From NCBI RefSeq assembly GCF_039908645.1, contig NZ_CP150917.1, positions 3,669,501-3,733,500 on the forward strand: 64,000 nucleotides of DNA. The letters are read 5' to 3'. How positions within the stretch are numbered: position 1 is the first letter of the stretch; each line of letters starts with the position of its first letter. The notes beneath the pieces are model-generated. The model was not told where the DNA came from. It did not search any database and saw nothing but the letters and a program-made list of their open reading frames with translations. The stretch is from Pseudomonas helvetica (GTDB lineage: Bacteria > Pseudomonadota > Gammaproteobacteria > Pseudomonadales > Pseudomonadaceae). Of the stretch, positions 37,863 through 54,825 are shown piece by piece. Made by a program: the position numbers and the translations under genes.

Positions 37863-38126
37863 ATGGCTAGCGGTAAGGTCAAGTGGTTCAACAATGCCAA
37901 GGGATATGGCTTCATCAACGAGGACGGCAAGGAGGAAGATCTCTTTGCCCACTACTCGGCCATTAAAATGGACGGCTACAAGACCTTGAAAGCAGGCCAA
38001 TCCGTGAGTTTCGAGATCATCCAGGGCCCCAAAGGCCTGCACGCGATCAACATCGACTCAGCTACAGTAAAGGCCAATGCGCCCGCACCTGCAACGACCG
38101 TCCAGCACGAGCGTGCGTTGAGCTGA
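37863..38126 (+). CDS. cspD: Cold-shock domain protein CspD
   Basis: An 87-residue protein: one cold-shock domain (residues ~1-68) with RNP1 KGYGFI and RNP2 LFAHYS, then an Ala/Pro-rich tail. CspD binds single-stranded DNA and RNA and in enterobacteria slows replication in stationary phase. ATG 37863 is eight bases from GAGGG; the ATG at 37857 is too close. Placement next to clpS is conserved in gammaproteobacteria. Confidence 0.92.
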   Translation: MASGKVKWFNNAKGYGFINEDGKEEDLFAHYSAIKMDGYKTLKAGQSVSFEIIQGPKGLHAINIDSATVKANAPAPATTVQHERALS

Positions 38127-38147
38127 TACCAGCAAACTTAGAGACAT

Positions 38148-38188
38148 AAAAAACCGGCCGACTCATCATTTGAGTCGGCCGGTTTTTT
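38148..38188. terminator. Bidirectional terminator between cspD and icd
   Basis: An 18-bp perfect stem, AAAAAACCGGCCGACTCA (38148-38165) with its reverse complement at 38171-38188, has A and T tracts at both ends and so can stop both convergent genes. Confidence 0.9.
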
Positions 38189-38205
38189 ATTTAACGCAAA
38201 TCAGC

Positions 38206-39462
38206 TTACATGTGCGAGATCAGCGCATCGCCGAACGCGGAAGAAGACAGCAGTTTGGCGCCTTCCATCAGACGTTCGAAGTCATAGGTCACGGTCTTGG
38301 CCGAGATTGCGCCGTTGGTGCCCTTGATGATCAGGTCGGCCGCTTCGGTCCAGCCCATGTGACGCAGCATCATTTCAGCAGACAAAATCAGCGAACCCGG
38401 GTTGACCTGGTCCTTGCCGGCGTACTTCGGTGCAGTGCCGTGGGTGGCTTCGAACATCGCCACGGTGTCGGACAGGTTGGCCCCTGGCGCGATACCGATA
38501 CCACCGACTTCAGCTGCCAGGGCGTCGGACAGGTAGTCGCCGTTCAGGTTCAGGGTCGCGATCACATCGTATTCAGCCGGGCGCAGCAGGATCTGCTGGA
38601 GCATGGCGTCGGCGATGGCATCCTTGACGATGACGTTCTTGCCGGTTTTCGGGTTCTTGAACTGCATCCACGGGCCGCCGTCGAGCAGGGTTGCGCCGAA
38701 TTCTTCAGCGGCCACTTCGTAGGCCCACTCCTTGAAGGCACCTTCGGTGAACTTCATGATGTTGCCTTTGTGGACGATGGTCAGCGAATCGCGATCATTG
38801 TCGACAACGTATTGCAGGGCCTTGCGTGCCAGACGCTTGGTGCCTTCCAGGGAAACCGGCTTGATGCCGATACCGCAATTTTGGTCGAAACGGATCTTGG
38901 TAACGCCCATTTCTTCTTTAAGGAACTTGATGACCTTGGTCGCCTCCGGCGAACCGGCCTTCCATTCGATACCGGCGTAGATGTCTTCCGAGTTCTCGCG
39001 GAAGATCGTCATGTCGACATCGCCAGGCTTCTTGACCGGGCTAGGCACGCCTTCGAACCAGCGCACAGGACGCAGGCACACATAAAGGTCGAGCTGCTGA
39101 CGCAGGGCAACGTTGAGGGAACGGATACCGCCACCGACCGGCGTGGTCAGCGGGCCCTTGATGGAAACCACGTAATCCTTGACTGCATCCAGAGTTTCCT
39201 GAGGCAGCCAGGTGTCCTGATCGTAAACCTGAGTCGCTTTTTCCCCGGCGTAGACTTCCATCCAGGAAATTTTGCGCTCGCCGCCGTAAGCCTTCTTAAC
39301 AGCAGCATCGACAACCTTGATCATGACCGGGCTGATATCAACGCCGATACCATCACCTTCAATGAAAGGGATGATCGGGTTGTTAGGAACATTGAGAGAA
39401 TGGTCTGCATTGACGGTGATTTTGTCGCCGACTGCTGGAACCTGAATCTTCTTGTATCCCAT
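38206..39462 (-). CDS. icd: Isocitrate dehydrogenase (NADP+), dimeric type
   Basis: A 418-residue homodimeric enzyme of the E. coli Icd type, [18 protein letters not shown] at the start. The phosphorylatable loop region [20 protein letters not shown] with the active-site Ser is present, so control by isocitrate dehydrogenase kinase AceK is expected. It makes 2-oxoglutarate, CO2 and NADPH. ATG 39462 has GGAG upstream; the 23-residue upstream extension is not supported. It is divergent from the monomeric idh. Confidence 0.95.
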   Translation of the reverse strand: MGYKKIQVPAVGDKITVNADHSLNVPNNPIIPFIEGDGIGVDISPVMIKVVDAAVKKAYGGERKISWMEVYAGEKATQVYDQDTWLPQETLDAVKDYVVSIKGPLTTPVGGGIRSLNVALRQQLDLYVCLRPVRWFEGVPSPVKKPGDVDMTIFRENSEDIYAGIEWKAGSPEATKVIKFLKEEMGVTKIRFDQNCGIGIKPVSLEGTKRLARKALQYVVDNDRDSLTIVHKGNIMKFTEGAFKEWAYEVAAEEFGATLLDGGPWMQFKNPKTGKNVIVKDAIADAMLQQILLRPAEYDVIATLNLNGDYLSDALAAEVGGIGIAPGANLSDTVAMFEATHGTAPKYAGKDQVNPGSLILSAEMMLRHMGWTEAADLIIKGTNGAISAKTVTYDFERLMEGAKLLSSSAFGDALISHM

Positions 39463-42180
<2,718 letters not shown>

Positions 42181-42200
42181 GGTTGTAAGGATGCAAAGAA

Positions 42201-42226
42201 GCCCCGGCCCCGTGCCGGGGTTTCTG
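42201..42226 (+). terminator. Rho-independent terminator of idh
   Basis: CCCCGGC (42202-42208) pairs with GCCGGGG (42214-42220), followed by TTTCT. It lies 20 bp after the stop codon. Confidence 0.75.
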
Positions 42227-42246
42227 TTTCCAACACCCACAGCCCC

Positions 42247-42380
42247 GTAGCAGCTGCCGAGCCTGCGAGGCTGCGTTCGGCTGCGAAGCAGTCGTAAAAC
42301 CGTTATGCACGGTATGTCTGAAAGACCACTTCGCATGATTTACGGCCGCTTCGCAGCCTCGCAGGCTCGGCAGCTGCTAC
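42247..42380. repeat. REPIN, class GTAGCAGCTG
   Basis: Inverted units GTAGCAGCTGCCGAGCCTGC and its reverse complement enclose about 70 bp. Same class as 3129-3275. It lies between idh and the Nudix gene and overlaps the latter's upstream region. Confidence 0.9.
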
Positions 42381-42410
42381 AAGTCACTCAACACCAGACG
42401 GAGCAATTGC

Positions 42411-42857
42411 ATGACCTGGCTACCCCACATCACCGTCGCCACCATCGTCGAAGACAACGGCCGCTTCCTGATGGTCGAAGAGCTCAAGGCCGGACGCGTG
42501 GTACTCAATCAACCGGCCGGGCATCTGGACCCGAACGAAACCCTGACCGAAGCCGCCATTCGTGAAACCCTCGAAGAAACCGGCTGGGACGTTGAAGCTA
42601 CCGGCGTAGTAGGCATCTACCTCTATACCGCCCCAAGCAACGGCGTGACTTACCAACGTGTGTGTTTTGCCGCCAAAGCCTTGAAACACCACCCCGATTA
42701 TCAACTCGACGACGGCATCGTCGGCGCAAAATGGCTGACCCGCGACGAACTCCTTGCGCAACGCGAGCGCTGGCGCAGCGAGCTGATTATTCGCTGTATC
42801 GACGATTACCTGAGCGGTAAACTCTTCAGTCTCGAACTGATCCGCCCTTCTCTTTAG
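42411..42857 (+). CDS. nudJ: Nudix phosphatase NudJ
   Basis: A 148-residue Nudix hydrolase with a complete Nudix box at residues 37-59 (GHLDPNE, then RETLEETGW). Its position just before mnmA and purB matches NudJ, which hydrolyses HMP-pyrophosphate and nucleoside di- and triphosphates. The start codon is 31 bp after the REPIN. Confidence 0.88.
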   Translation: MTWLPHITVATIVEDNGRFLMVEELKAGRVVLNQPAGHLDPNETLTEAAIRETLEETGWDVEATGVVGIYLYTAPSNGVTYQRVCFAAKALKHHPDYQLDDGIVGAKWLTRDELLAQRERWRSELIIRCIDDYLSGKLFSLELIRPSL

Positions 42858-42916
42858 CCTTGCAGGCTCGGGCCTGATAGAATCGCGTCCTTTTTCAAGA
42901 CACTCATTAAATCCCT

Positions 42917-44050
42917 ATGCGTGATCCAGCCCCTTCTGACACACAAAAGAAGCGCGTCATTGTCGGCATGTCCGGCGGCGTGGACTCTTCCGTTTCCGCC
43001 CTACTGCTGATCGAGCAGGGTTATCAGGTGGAAGGCCTGTTCATGAAGAACTGGGAAGAGGACGACGGAACAGACTACTGCACCGCCATGGACGACCTGG
43101 CGGACGCTCAGGCCGTGTGCGACAAGATTGGCATCAAGCTGCACACCGCCAACTTCGCCGCCGAGTACTGGGATAACGTGTTCGAGCACTTCCTGGCCGA
43201 ATACAAGGCCGGCCGCACGCCGAACCCGGACATCCTGTGCAACCGTGAAATCAAGTTCAAGGCGTTCCTCGACTACGCCATGATGCTCGGCGCCGACCTG
43301 ATCGCCACCGGCCATTACGTGCGCCGTCGCGACATCGATGGCCGTACCGAATTGCTCAAAGGCCTGGACCCGAACAAGGACCAGAGCTACTTCCTGCACG
43401 CCGTAGGCGGCGAACAGATCGCCAAGACCCTGTTCCCGGTCGGCGAACTGGAAAAACCCGAAGTTCGCGCGATTGCCGAGAAACACGCCCTGGCCACCGC
43501 AAAGAAGAAAGACTCCACCGGTATCTGCTTTATCGGTGAACGACGCTTCAGCGACTTCCTCAAGCAATACCTGCCGGCACAACCGGGCGACATCAAGACC
43601 ACCGAAGGTGAAGTGATCGGCCGCCACCATGGCCTGATGTACCACACCATAGGTCAGCGTCAGGGCCTGGGCATCGGCGGCTTGAAAGACGCCAGCGACG
43701 AGCCGTGGTACGTGCTGATCAAGGACCTGGAACACAACGAACTGATCGTTGGCCAGGGCAATGACCATCCTTGGCTGTTCTCCCGCGCCCTGCTCGCCTC
43801 GGACATCTACTGGGTCAACCCGGTCGACCTGAGCTCGCCGCGCAAACTCACGGCGAAAGTCCGCTATCGCCAGAGCGACCAGCCTTGCACCCTGGAAAAA
43901 ACCGCCAACGGCTACCGCGCCACCTTCGATGACCCGCAGCGCGCGGTCACCCCTGGTCAATCGGTGGTGTTTTACGACGGTGAAGTTTGCCTCGGTGGCG
44001 GTGTCATCGAAGTCGCCGAACCCTGGAGCAGCAAGGATTCGTGCGCATGA
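42917..44050 (+). CDS. mnmA: tRNA-specific 2-thiouridylase MnmA
   Basis: A 377-residue PP-loop enzyme: [16 protein letters not shown] holds the ATP loop, and the catalytic cysteines lie in [12 protein letters not shown] and [12 protein letters not shown]. It adenylates U34 of tRNA-Lys, -Glu and -Gln and inserts sulfur supplied by TusE. The stop codon overlaps the hflD start (ATGA). Confidence 0.96.
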   Translation: MRDPAPSDTQKKRVIVGMSGGVDSSVSALLLIEQGYQVEGLFMKNWEEDDGTDYCTAMDDLADAQAVCDKIGIKLHTANFAAEYWDNVFEHFLAEYKAGRTPNPDILCNREIKFKAFLDYAMMLGADLIATGHYVRRRDIDGRTELLKGLDPNKDQSYFLHAVGGEQIAKTLFPVGELEKPEVRAIAEKHALATAKKKDSTGICFIGERRFSDFLKQYLPAQPGDIKTTEGEVIGRHHGLMYHTIGQRQGLGIGGLKDASDEPWYVLIKDLEHNELIVGQGNDHPWLFSRALLASDIYWVNPVDLSSPRKLTAKVRYRQSDQPCTLEKTANGYRATFDDPQRAVTPGQSVVFYDGEVCLGGGVIEVAEPWSSKDSCA

Positions 44051-44670
44051 GCCCGACTCAGGAGCAACTGACAGCGCTTGGCGGCGTGTTTCTCGCCGCT
44101 GTGCTGGTCGACAAGATTGCCAAGACCGGGCAGGTCAGCGAAGCCGGCCTGACCTGCATGCTTGGCAGCTTGTTGATCATCGACCCCAAGGACACGCTGG
44201 AGGTCTACGGCGGCGACGATATCAATCTGCGCGAAGGTTATCGCGCGTTGATCGGCGCCCTCGAACGCGACCCGAGCACCTTGCAGCGCGAACCCTTGCG
44301 CTACGCCCTGTCGATGCTCGGTCTTGAGCGCCAACTGGCCAAGCGCGGCGACATGCTTGAAGTGATCGGCAAGCGCTTGCCGCAGATTCAGTCCCAGGTC
44401 GAGCATTTCGGCCCGGCCCACGAAAACGTGATCGCCGCCTGTGGCGCGCTGTATCAGGACACCTTGAGCACCCTGCGCCAACGCATTCAAGTGCACGGCG
44501 ACATGCGCAACCTGCAGCAGCCAAGCAACGCCTCGAAAATCCGCGCCCTGTTGCTGGCCGGCATCCGCTCGGCGCGCTTGTGGCGGCAGTTGGGCGGTCA
44601 TCGCTGGCAGTTGGTGATCAGTCGCCGCAAACTGCTCAAAGAGCTTTATCCGCTGATGCGCAGCAGCTGA
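44047..44670 (+). CDS. hflD: High-frequency lysogenization protein HflD homologue
   Basis: A 207-residue mainly helical protein of the HflD family, [20 protein letters not shown] at the start. In E. coli it is a peripheral membrane protein that affects lambda CII stability; its house role is unclear. Four-base overlap with mnmA and position before purB are conserved. Start ATG 44047 was chosen for that overlap and family length. Confidence 0.92.
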   Translation: MSPTQEQLTALGGVFLAAVLVDKIAKTGQVSEAGLTCMLGSLLIIDPKDTLEVYGGDDINLREGYRALIGALERDPSTLQREPLRYALSMLGLERQLAKRGDMLEVIGKRLPQIQSQVEHFGPAHENVIAACGALYQDTLSTLRQRIQVHGDMRNLQQPSNASKIRALLLAGIRSARLWRQLGGHRWQLVISRRKLLKELYPLMRSS

Positions 44671-44705
44671 ACCACACCCGCACAGCCAGCAACACCCTTT
44701 TGTAG

Positions 44706-46178
<1,473 letters not shown>

Positions 46179-46200
46179 TCGACCGCTTGACCCTTTGAGA

Positions 46201-46225
46201 CGCCCGGCAGCGCCGGGCGTTTTTA
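46201..46225 (+). terminator. Rho-independent terminator of purB
   Basis: CGCCCGGC (46201-46208) pairs with GCCGGGCG (46212-46219), loop of three, then TTTTTA. Confidence 0.85.
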
Positions 46226-46263
46226 TTCCCGTCTGAAAAGTGCTTTTTTTCAATAGGTTACAC

Positions 46264-47430
46264 ATGAATCCTGATACTCCTCTTCAACTTCTGGGCGGCA
46301 TCACGGCACGGGAATTCCTGCGCGACTACTGGCAGAAAAAACCGCTGTTGATCCGCCAGGCGATCCCTGACTTCGAAAGCCCGATCGACGCCGACGAACT
46401 GGCCGGTCTGGCACTGGAAGAAGAAGTCGAATCGCGCCTGGTCATCGAGCATGGCGAGCGCCCTTGGGAACTGCGTCGCGGCCCGTTCGCCGAAGACGAA
46501 TTCAGCAAGCTGCCAGAGCGCGAGTGGACCCTGCTGGTGCAGGCCGTCGACCAGTTCGTGCCGGAAGTCGCCGAGCTGCTGGAAAACTTCCGCTTCCTGC
46601 CGAGCTGGCGCATCGACGACGTGATGATCAGCTTTGCCGCCCCGGGTGGCAGTGTCGGCCCGCACTTCGACAACTACGACGTGTTCCTGCTGCAAGGCCA
46701 CGGCAAGCGCAACTGGAAAATCGGCCAGATGTGCGATTCCGACAGTCCGCTGCTGCAACATGCCGACCTGCGCATCCTCGCCGACTTCGAAGCCACCGAC
46801 GAGTGGACCCTGGAACCGGGCGACATGCTGTACCTGCCGCCGCGCCTGGCCCACTGCGGCGTGGCCGTCGATGACTGCATGACCTACTCGGTCGGTTTCC
46901 GCGCCCCAAGCGCCGCTGAAGTGCTGACCCACTTCACCGACTTCCTCAGCCAGTTCCTGCCTGACGAAGAACGCTACACCGATGCCGACGCGCAGCCAGC
47001 GATCGACCCGCACCAGATCCAGCACGATGCGCTCGACCGCTTGAAAAGCCTGCTGGCCGAGCACATGAGCGACGAGCGCCTGTTGCTGACCTGGTTCGGC
47101 CAGTTCATGACCGAGCCACGCTACCCGGAATTGGTGGTTGGCCCGGAACTGGAAGAAGACGACCTGCTGAGCAGCCTTGAACAAGGCGCCGTGCTGATTC
47201 GCAATCCAAGCGCGCGCCTGGCCTGGTCCGAAGTCGACGACGACCTGCTGCTGTTCGCCAGCGGCCAGAGCCGTTATCTGCCGGGCAAACTGCGCGAACT
47301 GCTGAAAATGATTTGCGCCGCCGATGCGCTGCACGTCGACAACCTTGGCCAATGGCTGAGCGATGAAGACGGCCGCAACCTGCTGTGCGAGCTGGTCAAG
47401 CAAGGTAGCCTGGGATTCGCTGATGAATAA
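46264..47430 (+). CDS. ycfD: Ribosomal protein uL16 3-hydroxylase (YcfD/RoxA-type JmjC oxygenase)
   Basis: A 388-residue Fe(II)/2-oxoglutarate oxygenase with a JmjC cupin domain. The iron ligands are H134-x-D136 in GPHFDNYD and H197 in LAHCGVA; a helical dimerisation and a winged-helix C-terminal part follow. E. coli YcfD hydroxylates Arg81 of ribosomal protein uL16. ATG 46264 follows a weak site in a short gap after purB. The last eight bases overlap the next gene. Confidence 0.9.
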   Translation: MNPDTPLQLLGGITAREFLRDYWQKKPLLIRQAIPDFESPIDADELAGLALEEEVESRLVIEHGERPWELRRGPFAEDEFSKLPEREWTLLVQAVDQFVPEVAELLENFRFLPSWRIDDVMISFAAPGGSVGPHFDNYDVFLLQGHGKRNWKIGQMCDSDSPLLQHADLRILADFEATDEWTLEPGDMLYLPPRLAHCGVAVDDCMTYSVGFRAPSAAEVLTHFTDFLSQFLPDEERYTDADAQPAIDPHQIQHDALDRLKSLLAEHMSDERLLLTWFGQFMTEPRYPELVVGPELEEDDLLSSLEQGAVLIRNPSARLAWSEVDDDLLLFASGQSRYLPGKLRELLKMICAADALHVDNLGQWLSDEDGRNLLCELVKQGSLGFADE

Positions 47431-47845
47431 AATTCGCGTACGTGTCGCAGACTGGCAAAAGGATAACGCCGAGATCCGGCGCATTCGTGAAACGGTGTTC
47501 ATCGCCGAGCAATCCGTTCCACCCGAACTGGAATGGGATGCCGACGACGCGAGCGCCGTGCATTTCCTCGCCTTCGAAGGCGACTTTCCGATTGGTACCG
47601 CCCGCCTGCTGCCCGATGGCCACATCGGCCGGGTATCGGTACTCAAGGACTGGCGCGGCCTGAAGGTCGGCGACAAGCTGATGCAAGCAGTGATCGGCGA
47701 AGCCGAGAAGCGCGGGCTCAAGCAGCAGATGCTCAGCGCGCAGGTTCAGGCGACAGCGTTCTACGAGCGCCTGGGCTTTACCGTGGTCAGTGAAGAGTTC
47801 CTGGAAGCAGGGATTCCTCACGTGGACATGGTTCGCAAGGGCTGA
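47423..47845 (+). CDS. GNAT-family N-acetyltransferase
   Basis: A 140-residue GNAT of the ElaA-like group: VFIAEQSVPPELEWDADDAS at the N-terminal part, VSVLKDWRGLKVGDKLM as the acetyl-CoA loop (here GLKVGDK rather than the usual GxGxG/A) and AFYERLGF near the end. Substrate unknown. Starts within the ycfD gene (8-bp overlap), implying coupled translation. A REPIN follows six bases after the stop. Confidence 0.85.
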   Translation: MNKIRVRVADWQKDNAEIRRIRETVFIAEQSVPPELEWDADDASAVHFLAFEGDFPIGTARLLPDGHIGRVSVLKDWRGLKVGDKLMQAVIGEAEKRGLKQQMLSAQVQATAFYERLGFTVVSEEFLEAGIPHVDMVRKG

Positions 47846-47850
47846 TTACC

Positions 47851-47945
47851 TGTGGCGAGGGAGCTTGCTCCCGCTGGGCTGCGCAGCAGCCCTAATAATT
47901 TTGGGGCCGCTTCGCGACCCAGCGGGAGCAAGCTCCCTCGCCACA
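47851..47945. repeat. REPIN, class TGTGGCGAGGGAGCTTGCTC
   Basis: Inverted units enclose about 50 bp. It follows the GNAT stop codon by six bases and is followed by a separate terminator at 47968-48000. Confidence 0.9.
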
Positions 47946-47967
47946 AGTGCACACCAGCAACACCACA

Positions 47968-48001
47968 AAACGCCCCGCTATCCTCAGGTAGCGGGGCGTT
48001 T
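47968..48001 (+). terminator. Rho-independent terminator
   Basis: AACGCCCCGCTA and TAGCGGGGCGTT form a long stem around a short loop, followed by TTGCTG. It ends the ycfD-GNAT transcript. Confidence 0.75.
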
Positions 48002-48080
48002 TGCTGTCTACGATTCAACTTGCCCCACCGCAGGCCGACAAACTGGCAAACTCAAGCCTTTGATCGCGGAGATAACGGAC

Positions 48081-48902
48081 ATGTCCCTACGCACCCTGCT
48101 CACCACGCTGCTGCTGACCTGCAGTTTCTCGGTCGTCGCTGCTACCGAGGTGGTGCAGCTCAACAATCGCACCAGCGCCGACCTGCTGCCGGTGGCGCAG
48201 AATTTTATCGGCAGGGACGGCAAGGTCAGCGCCTACGGCAACCAGCTGATCGTCAACGCCGAACCCGACAAGATCGACGAACTCAAAGCCCTGATCGCAC
48301 AGCTCGACACCGCACCCAAGCGCCTGCTGATCACGGTCGACACCAACGAAAACAACCAGCAAAACAACGCCGATCGGCAAACGCAGATCATCAGCTACAG
48401 CACCGACAGCCGTGAAGGCGGCATCCAGCAGGTCCAGACCAGCGAAGGCACACCCGCCCTGATCCAGATCGGCCAGAGCGTACCGCTGACCACCACCCAG
48501 ACCGACACCTACACCAGCCTGCCAAACCAGATAAACACCTTGCGCCAGCCCCAGGCCAATACCTCCGGCCAGCCGCAAAACCCGCTCAACAACTACGCTC
48601 ACCAGCAAAACCAGACCCAATACCGCAACGTCACCCAGGGTTTCTACGTCACCGCCAGTGTTACCGGCGACATCGTTCACCTGGCAATCAGCACCAACCG
48701 TGACCGCATGAGCCAGGAACGCCCCGATGTAGTGAACGTGCAAAGTACCGACACAACCGTCAGCGGCCGCCTGGGCGAGTGGATCACCCTGGCTGGCGTC
48801 AACCGCCAGACGCAAGCCGACAAACAGGCTATGAGCCGCAGCTACTCTACTCAGGGACGGGATGACATGACGTTGCGAGTCAAAGTCGACACCTTGGACT
48901 AA
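48081..48902 (+). CDS. Exported protein with a secretin N-type domain
   Basis: A 273-residue protein with a signal peptide (LRTLLTTLLLTCSFSVVAAT, cleaved near residue 21). The next ~70 residues, EVVQLNNRTSADLLPVAQNF and then KIDELKALIAQLDTAPK, form a secretin N domain like those in GspD and PilQ. A Gln/Asn/Thr-rich middle follows, and the end, residues ~195-273 (GFYVTASVTGDIVHLAIS and a final DDMTLRVKVD), resembles the first beta strands of a secretin barrel without the pore itself. It is not a full secretin and no secretion genes are near. Role unknown, periplasmic or outer-membrane associated. Confidence 0.75.
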   Translation: MSLRTLLTTLLLTCSFSVVAATEVVQLNNRTSADLLPVAQNFIGRDGKVSAYGNQLIVNAEPDKIDELKALIAQLDTAPKRLLITVDTNENNQQNNADRQTQIISYSTDSREGGIQQVQTSEGTPALIQIGQSVPLTTTQTDTYTSLPNQINTLRQPQANTSGQPQNPLNNYAHQQNQTQYRNVTQGFYVTASVTGDIVHLAISTNRDRMSQERPDVVNVQSTDTTVSGRLGEWITLAGVNRQTQADKQAMSRSYSTQGRDDMTLRVKVDTLD

Positions 48903-49400
48903 CACACCAAAAACTGACTGATTAGTCGTATTAGACTAAAGATGTAGTGCTTGAAAAATAGCACTACAAAACGTTTGACGAGCCAAAAAAGCGAAGGCAT
49001 GATGGCCTCGCTCCCGCTAATCAGGGGCCCTGGCAAGGGCCTTCGGATCGCGCTCTAACCTTACCGACCTGAGCCGATTCGTGTCTGTACCGCCCATAAG
49101 GTGTGTTTGACGAGGTTGCGACTGGAACGAAGTTGTCCCGAGGGACGGAAGCGTAATAGGTAGCCCGGCAACACACTGATGATCGTATAAAGGCCCACGA
49201 CGCCCGAATGCGCCCGCCAGTTCGCCCTTACCTGCTCAGCTTTCATCCTCGAGCCCATCGTTCATCCCGTCGCCTTCCCCGCCAGACCCGACTTGACCGC
49301 CTAAGCTTCTGGTCAGCGAGCAGCCATCTACGCCCCATTTGAATGTGCGTATCTGGCAACAGGAATTTTCCACCAGACCTATGCGACGAGGTTTATCTCC
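48903..49400. promoter_or_regulatory. Upstream region of aceA
   Basis: A 498-bp gap. It contains a small dyad, TTAGTC (48922-48927) with GACTAA (48934-48939), just after the secretin-domain gene. Small open frames on either strand lack clear ribosome binding sites. The aceA promoter must lie in the right half; I could not place it. Confidence 0.35.
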
Positions 49401-50726
49401 ATGGCACTGACACGCGAACAGCAAATTGCAGCCCTTGAAAAAGACTGGGCTGAAAACCCGCGCTGGAAAGGCGTGACACGCACTTACTCCGCTGCTGACG
49501 TCGTCCGTCTGCGTGGCTCGGTTCAACCTGAGCACACCTTTGCAAAAATGGGCGCCGAGAAGCTCTGGAACCTGGTTACCCAGGGTGCCAAGCCAGCCTT
49601 CCGCCCCGAGAAAGATTTCGTCAACTGCATGGGCGCCCTGACCGGCGGCCAGGCGGTACAGCAAGTTAAAGCCGGCATCCAGGCGATCTACCTGTCGGGC
49701 TGGCAGGTTGCTGCAGACAACAACTCTGCAGAATCGATGTACCCGGACCAGTCGCTGTACCCCGTCGACTCCGTACCGACCGTGGTCAAGCGCATCAACA
49801 ACTCGTTCCGTCGCGCCGACCAGATCCAGTGGAAAGCCGGCAAGAACCCGGGCGACGAAGGTTACATCGACTACTTCGCACCGATCGTTGCCGATGCTGA
49901 AGCCGGTTTCGGTGGTGTTCTGAACGCCTACGAGCTGATGAAGAGCATGATCGAAGCAGGCGCTGCCGGCGTTCACTTCGAAGACCAACTGGCTTCCGTG
50001 AAAAAATGCGGCCACATGGGCGGCAAGGTACTGGTTCCAACCCAGGAAGCCATACAGAAGCTGATCGCAGCTCGTCTGGCAGCCGACGTTGCCGGTACGC
50101 CGACCATCATCCTGGCCCGTACCGACGCTAACGCTGCTGATTTGCTGACGTCCGACTGCGATCCGTACGACCAGCCATTCGTGACTGGCGAGCGCACCCA
50201 GGAAGGCTTCTACAAAGTTCGCGCGGGACTCGACCAGGCTATCGCTCGCGGCCTGGCCTACGCGCCGTACGCCGACCTGATCTGGTGCGAAACCGCCAAG
50301 CCGGACCTGGACGAAGCCCGTCGCTTCGCTGAAGCGATCAAAAAGGAATACCCGGACCAACTGCTGTCGTACAACTGCTCGCCTTCCTTCAACTGGAAGA
50401 AAAACCTGGACGACGCGACCATCGCCAAGTTCCAGCGCGAACTGTCTGCCATGGGCTACAAGCACCAGTTCATCACCCTGGCCGGCATTCACAACATGTG
50501 GCACAGCATGTTCAACCTGGCGCACGACTACGCCCGCAACGACATGACTGCCTACGTGAAGCTGCAAGAGCAGGAATTCGCTGACGCCGCCAAGGGTTAC
50601 ACCTTCGTAGCGCACCAGCAGGAAGTGGGCACCGGCTACTTCGACGACATGACCACCGTGATTCAGGGCGGCTCGTCTTCGGTTACCGCACTGACCGGCT
50701 CCACCGAAGAAGAACAGTTCCACTGA
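49401..50726 (+). CDS. aceA: Isocitrate lyase
   Basis: A 441-residue isocitrate lyase with catalytic Cys203 in KKCGHMGGK and the [12 protein letters not shown] segment. It splits isocitrate into glyoxylate and succinate, the first step of the glyoxylate shunt. It stands alone with its own terminator, and malate synthase is not in the window, as usual in Pseudomonas. It competes for isocitrate with Icd and Idh encoded 10 kb upstream. Confidence 0.96.
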   Translation: MALTREQQIAALEKDWAENPRWKGVTRTYSAADVVRLRGSVQPEHTFAKMGAEKLWNLVTQGAKPAFRPEKDFVNCMGALTGGQAVQQVKAGIQAIYLSGWQVAADNNSAESMYPDQSLYPVDSVPTVVKRINNSFRRADQIQWKAGKNPGDEGYIDYFAPIVADAEAGFGGVLNAYELMKSMIEAGAAGVHFEDQLASVKKCGHMGGKVLVPTQEAIQKLIAARLAADVAGTPTIILARTDANAADLLTSDCDPYDQPFVTGERTQEGFYKVRAGLDQAIARGLAYAPYADLIWCETAKPDLDEARRFAEAIKKEYPDQLLSYNCSPSFNWKKNLDDATIAKFQRELSAMGYKHQFITLAGIHNMWHSMFNLAHDYARNDMTAYVKLQEQEFADAAKGYTFVAHQQEVGTGYFDDMTTVIQGGSSSVTALTGSTEEEQFH

Positions 50727-50793
50727 TCTGATTCGAACGAACAAACGGCCCTTCCGGACCGAGTAAAAAACTAACCGGAATGCCGCACATCTG

Positions 50794-50822
50794 ACGCCCC
50801 GACTGGTTCGGGGCGTTTTTTT
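50794..50822 (+). terminator. Rho-independent terminator of aceA
   Basis: ACGCCCCGA (50794-50802) pairs with TCGGGGCGT (50808-50816), followed by seven T residues. Confidence 0.85.
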
Positions 50823-50852
50823 GCCCGCAATTTCACGAACACCACAAGCCCT

Positions 50853-50942
50853 CGTAGGAGCCAGGCTTGCCCGCGATGGGTGCGCCGCAGTTTTTCAGAC
50901 AAACCGAGTCATCGTTCATCGCGGGCAAGCCTTGCTCCTACA
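50853..50942. repeat. REPIN, class CGTAGGAGCCAGGCTTGCCC
   Basis: Inverted units, GTAGGAGCCAGGCTTGCCCG and GCGGGCAAGCCTTGCTCCTA, enclose about 45 bp. The arms differ by small changes. It sits between the aceA terminator and the nuo promoter region. Confidence 0.85.
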
Positions 50943-51368
50943 GGAAGGGGGAGCAAGGACGAGCAAAAACATTGATCCAGAGCGGTATTTCAATCGGCAA
51001 AACAGGGTAAAACGGCCCCGCGCACTACTTGCAGTAGCCGGCATGTAAGCGCAACTTTCCAGCCACCACCCCGAATAACAGTTCAAAAACCGCCGCAAAC
51101 AATATTGATTATCATTTGGCGCGATTCATGTTCGTTACAACTCGCACAAAACATTATTGACGAAACCCCTGCTAATGCCCGCAACGCATGGGCTGCAGGC
51201 TTTTTGAGGTGCGCTATGTCCTTATTCTTATAAATAATTTCGCTACAGGAATTTTACTTGCTCGGTGTTTAGCCATAAAATCACCGCGATTGATTGCTGC
51301 GACATATCGTCACTGCTTTATTTCTTTTCAAGCTCAGAGACCTTTGCTCTCTGTTAAGGATTACCAGC
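50943..51368 (+). promoter_or_regulatory. Upstream region of the nuo operon
   Basis: This 426-bp stretch has no credible gene. AT-rich sequence around 51100-51260 includes ATTGATTATCATTTGGCG and TTCTTATAAATAAT, plausible promoter and anaerobic-regulator context, but I could not define a site. The nuoA ATG at 51369 follows AAGGA. Confidence 0.4.
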
Positions 51369-51782
51369 ATGCCCGAAGCGACAGGACTCATGGCCCACAA
51401 CTGGGGCTTTGCCATTTTCCTTCTGGGTGTCGGCGGCCTGTGCGCCTTCATGCTCGGCGTCTCCAGCCTCCTCGGGTCAAAAGCCTGGGGCCGCAGCAAA
51501 AACGAACCGTTCGAGTCCGGCATGCTACCTACCGGTGGCGCCCGCTTGCGGCTCTCAGCCAAATTCTATCTGGTCGCGATGCTGTTCGTGATCTTCGATA
51601 TCGAAGCCCTATTTCTCTTTGCCTGGTCTGTGTCCGTCCGCGAAAGCGGCTGGACCGGATTCGTCGAAGCTCTCGTTTTCATAGCAATTCTGTTGGCAGG
51701 TCTTGTCTACCTATTTCGAGTGGGCGCCCTTGATTGGGCTCCGGAAGCTCGTCGTAAGCGGCAGGCGAAGCTGAAACAATGA
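51369..51782 (+). CDS. nuoA: NADH-quinone oxidoreductase subunit A
   Basis: A 137-residue membrane subunit with three hydrophobic segments and the conserved [11 protein letters not shown] helix. Part of the complex I membrane arm near the quinone site. First gene of the operon; ATG 51369 follows AAGGA. nuoB follows after 10 bp. Confidence 0.95.
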   Translation: MPEATGLMAHNWGFAIFLLGVGGLCAFMLGVSSLLGSKAWGRSKNEPFESGMLPTGGARLRLSAKFYLVAMLFVIFDIEALFLFAWSVSVRESGWTGFVEALVFIAILLAGLVYLFRVGALDWAPEARRKRQAKLKQ

Positions 51783-51792
51783 GGCTTTGGCG

Positions 51793-54325
<2,533 letters not shown>

Positions 54326-54327
54326 GC

Positions 54328-54825
54328 ATGAACAGCACGCTTATCCAGACAGACCGTTTCGCCTTGAGCGAAACCGAGCGCTCGGCCATCGAGCACGAGC
54401 TGCATCACTACGAAGACCCGCGCGCGGCGTCGATCGAAGCCCTGAAGATCGTCCAGAAGGAACGTGGCTGGGTGCCTGACGGCGCGCTCTACGCCATCGG
54501 CGAAATCCTTGGCATCCCGGCCAGCGACGTTGAAGGCGTGGCGACGTTCTATAGCCAGATCTTCCGTCAGCCAGTCGGTCGTCACATCATTCGCGTCTGC
54601 GACAGCATGGTCTGCTACATCGGTGGCCACGAGTCGGTGGTCAGCGAAATCCAGAGCAAGCTGGGCATCGGCCTGGGTCAAACCACTGCCGACGGTCGTT
54701 TCACCCTGCTGCCGGTCTGCTGCCTCGGTAACTGCGACAAGGCGCCGGCGTTGATGATCGACGACGACACATTCGGTGATGTGCAGCCTGCTGGCGTTGC
54801 CAAATTGCTCGAGGGCTACGTATGA
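54328..54825 (+). CDS. nuoE: NADH-quinone oxidoreductase subunit E
   Basis: A 165-residue thioredoxin-fold subunit with the [2Fe-2S] cluster N1a bound by VCDSMVC and, later, [10 protein letters not shown]. Part of the NADH dehydrogenase module. Two bases after nuoCD; its stop overlaps nuoF (ATGA). Confidence 0.96.
   Translation: MNSTLIQTDRFALSETERSAIEHELHHYEDPRAASIEALKIVQKERGWVPDGALYAIGEILGIPASDVEGVATFYSQIFRQPVGRHIIRVCDSMVCYIGGHESVVSEIQSKLGIGLGQTTADGRFTLLPVCCLGNCDKAPALMIDDDTFGDVQPAGVAKLLEGYV

Noticed and set aside
49061..49258. 65-codon minus-strand frame in the gap before aceA
   Set aside because: A hydrophobic stretch is present but no ribosome binding site at proper spacing and no family; could be revisited with ribosome profiling.
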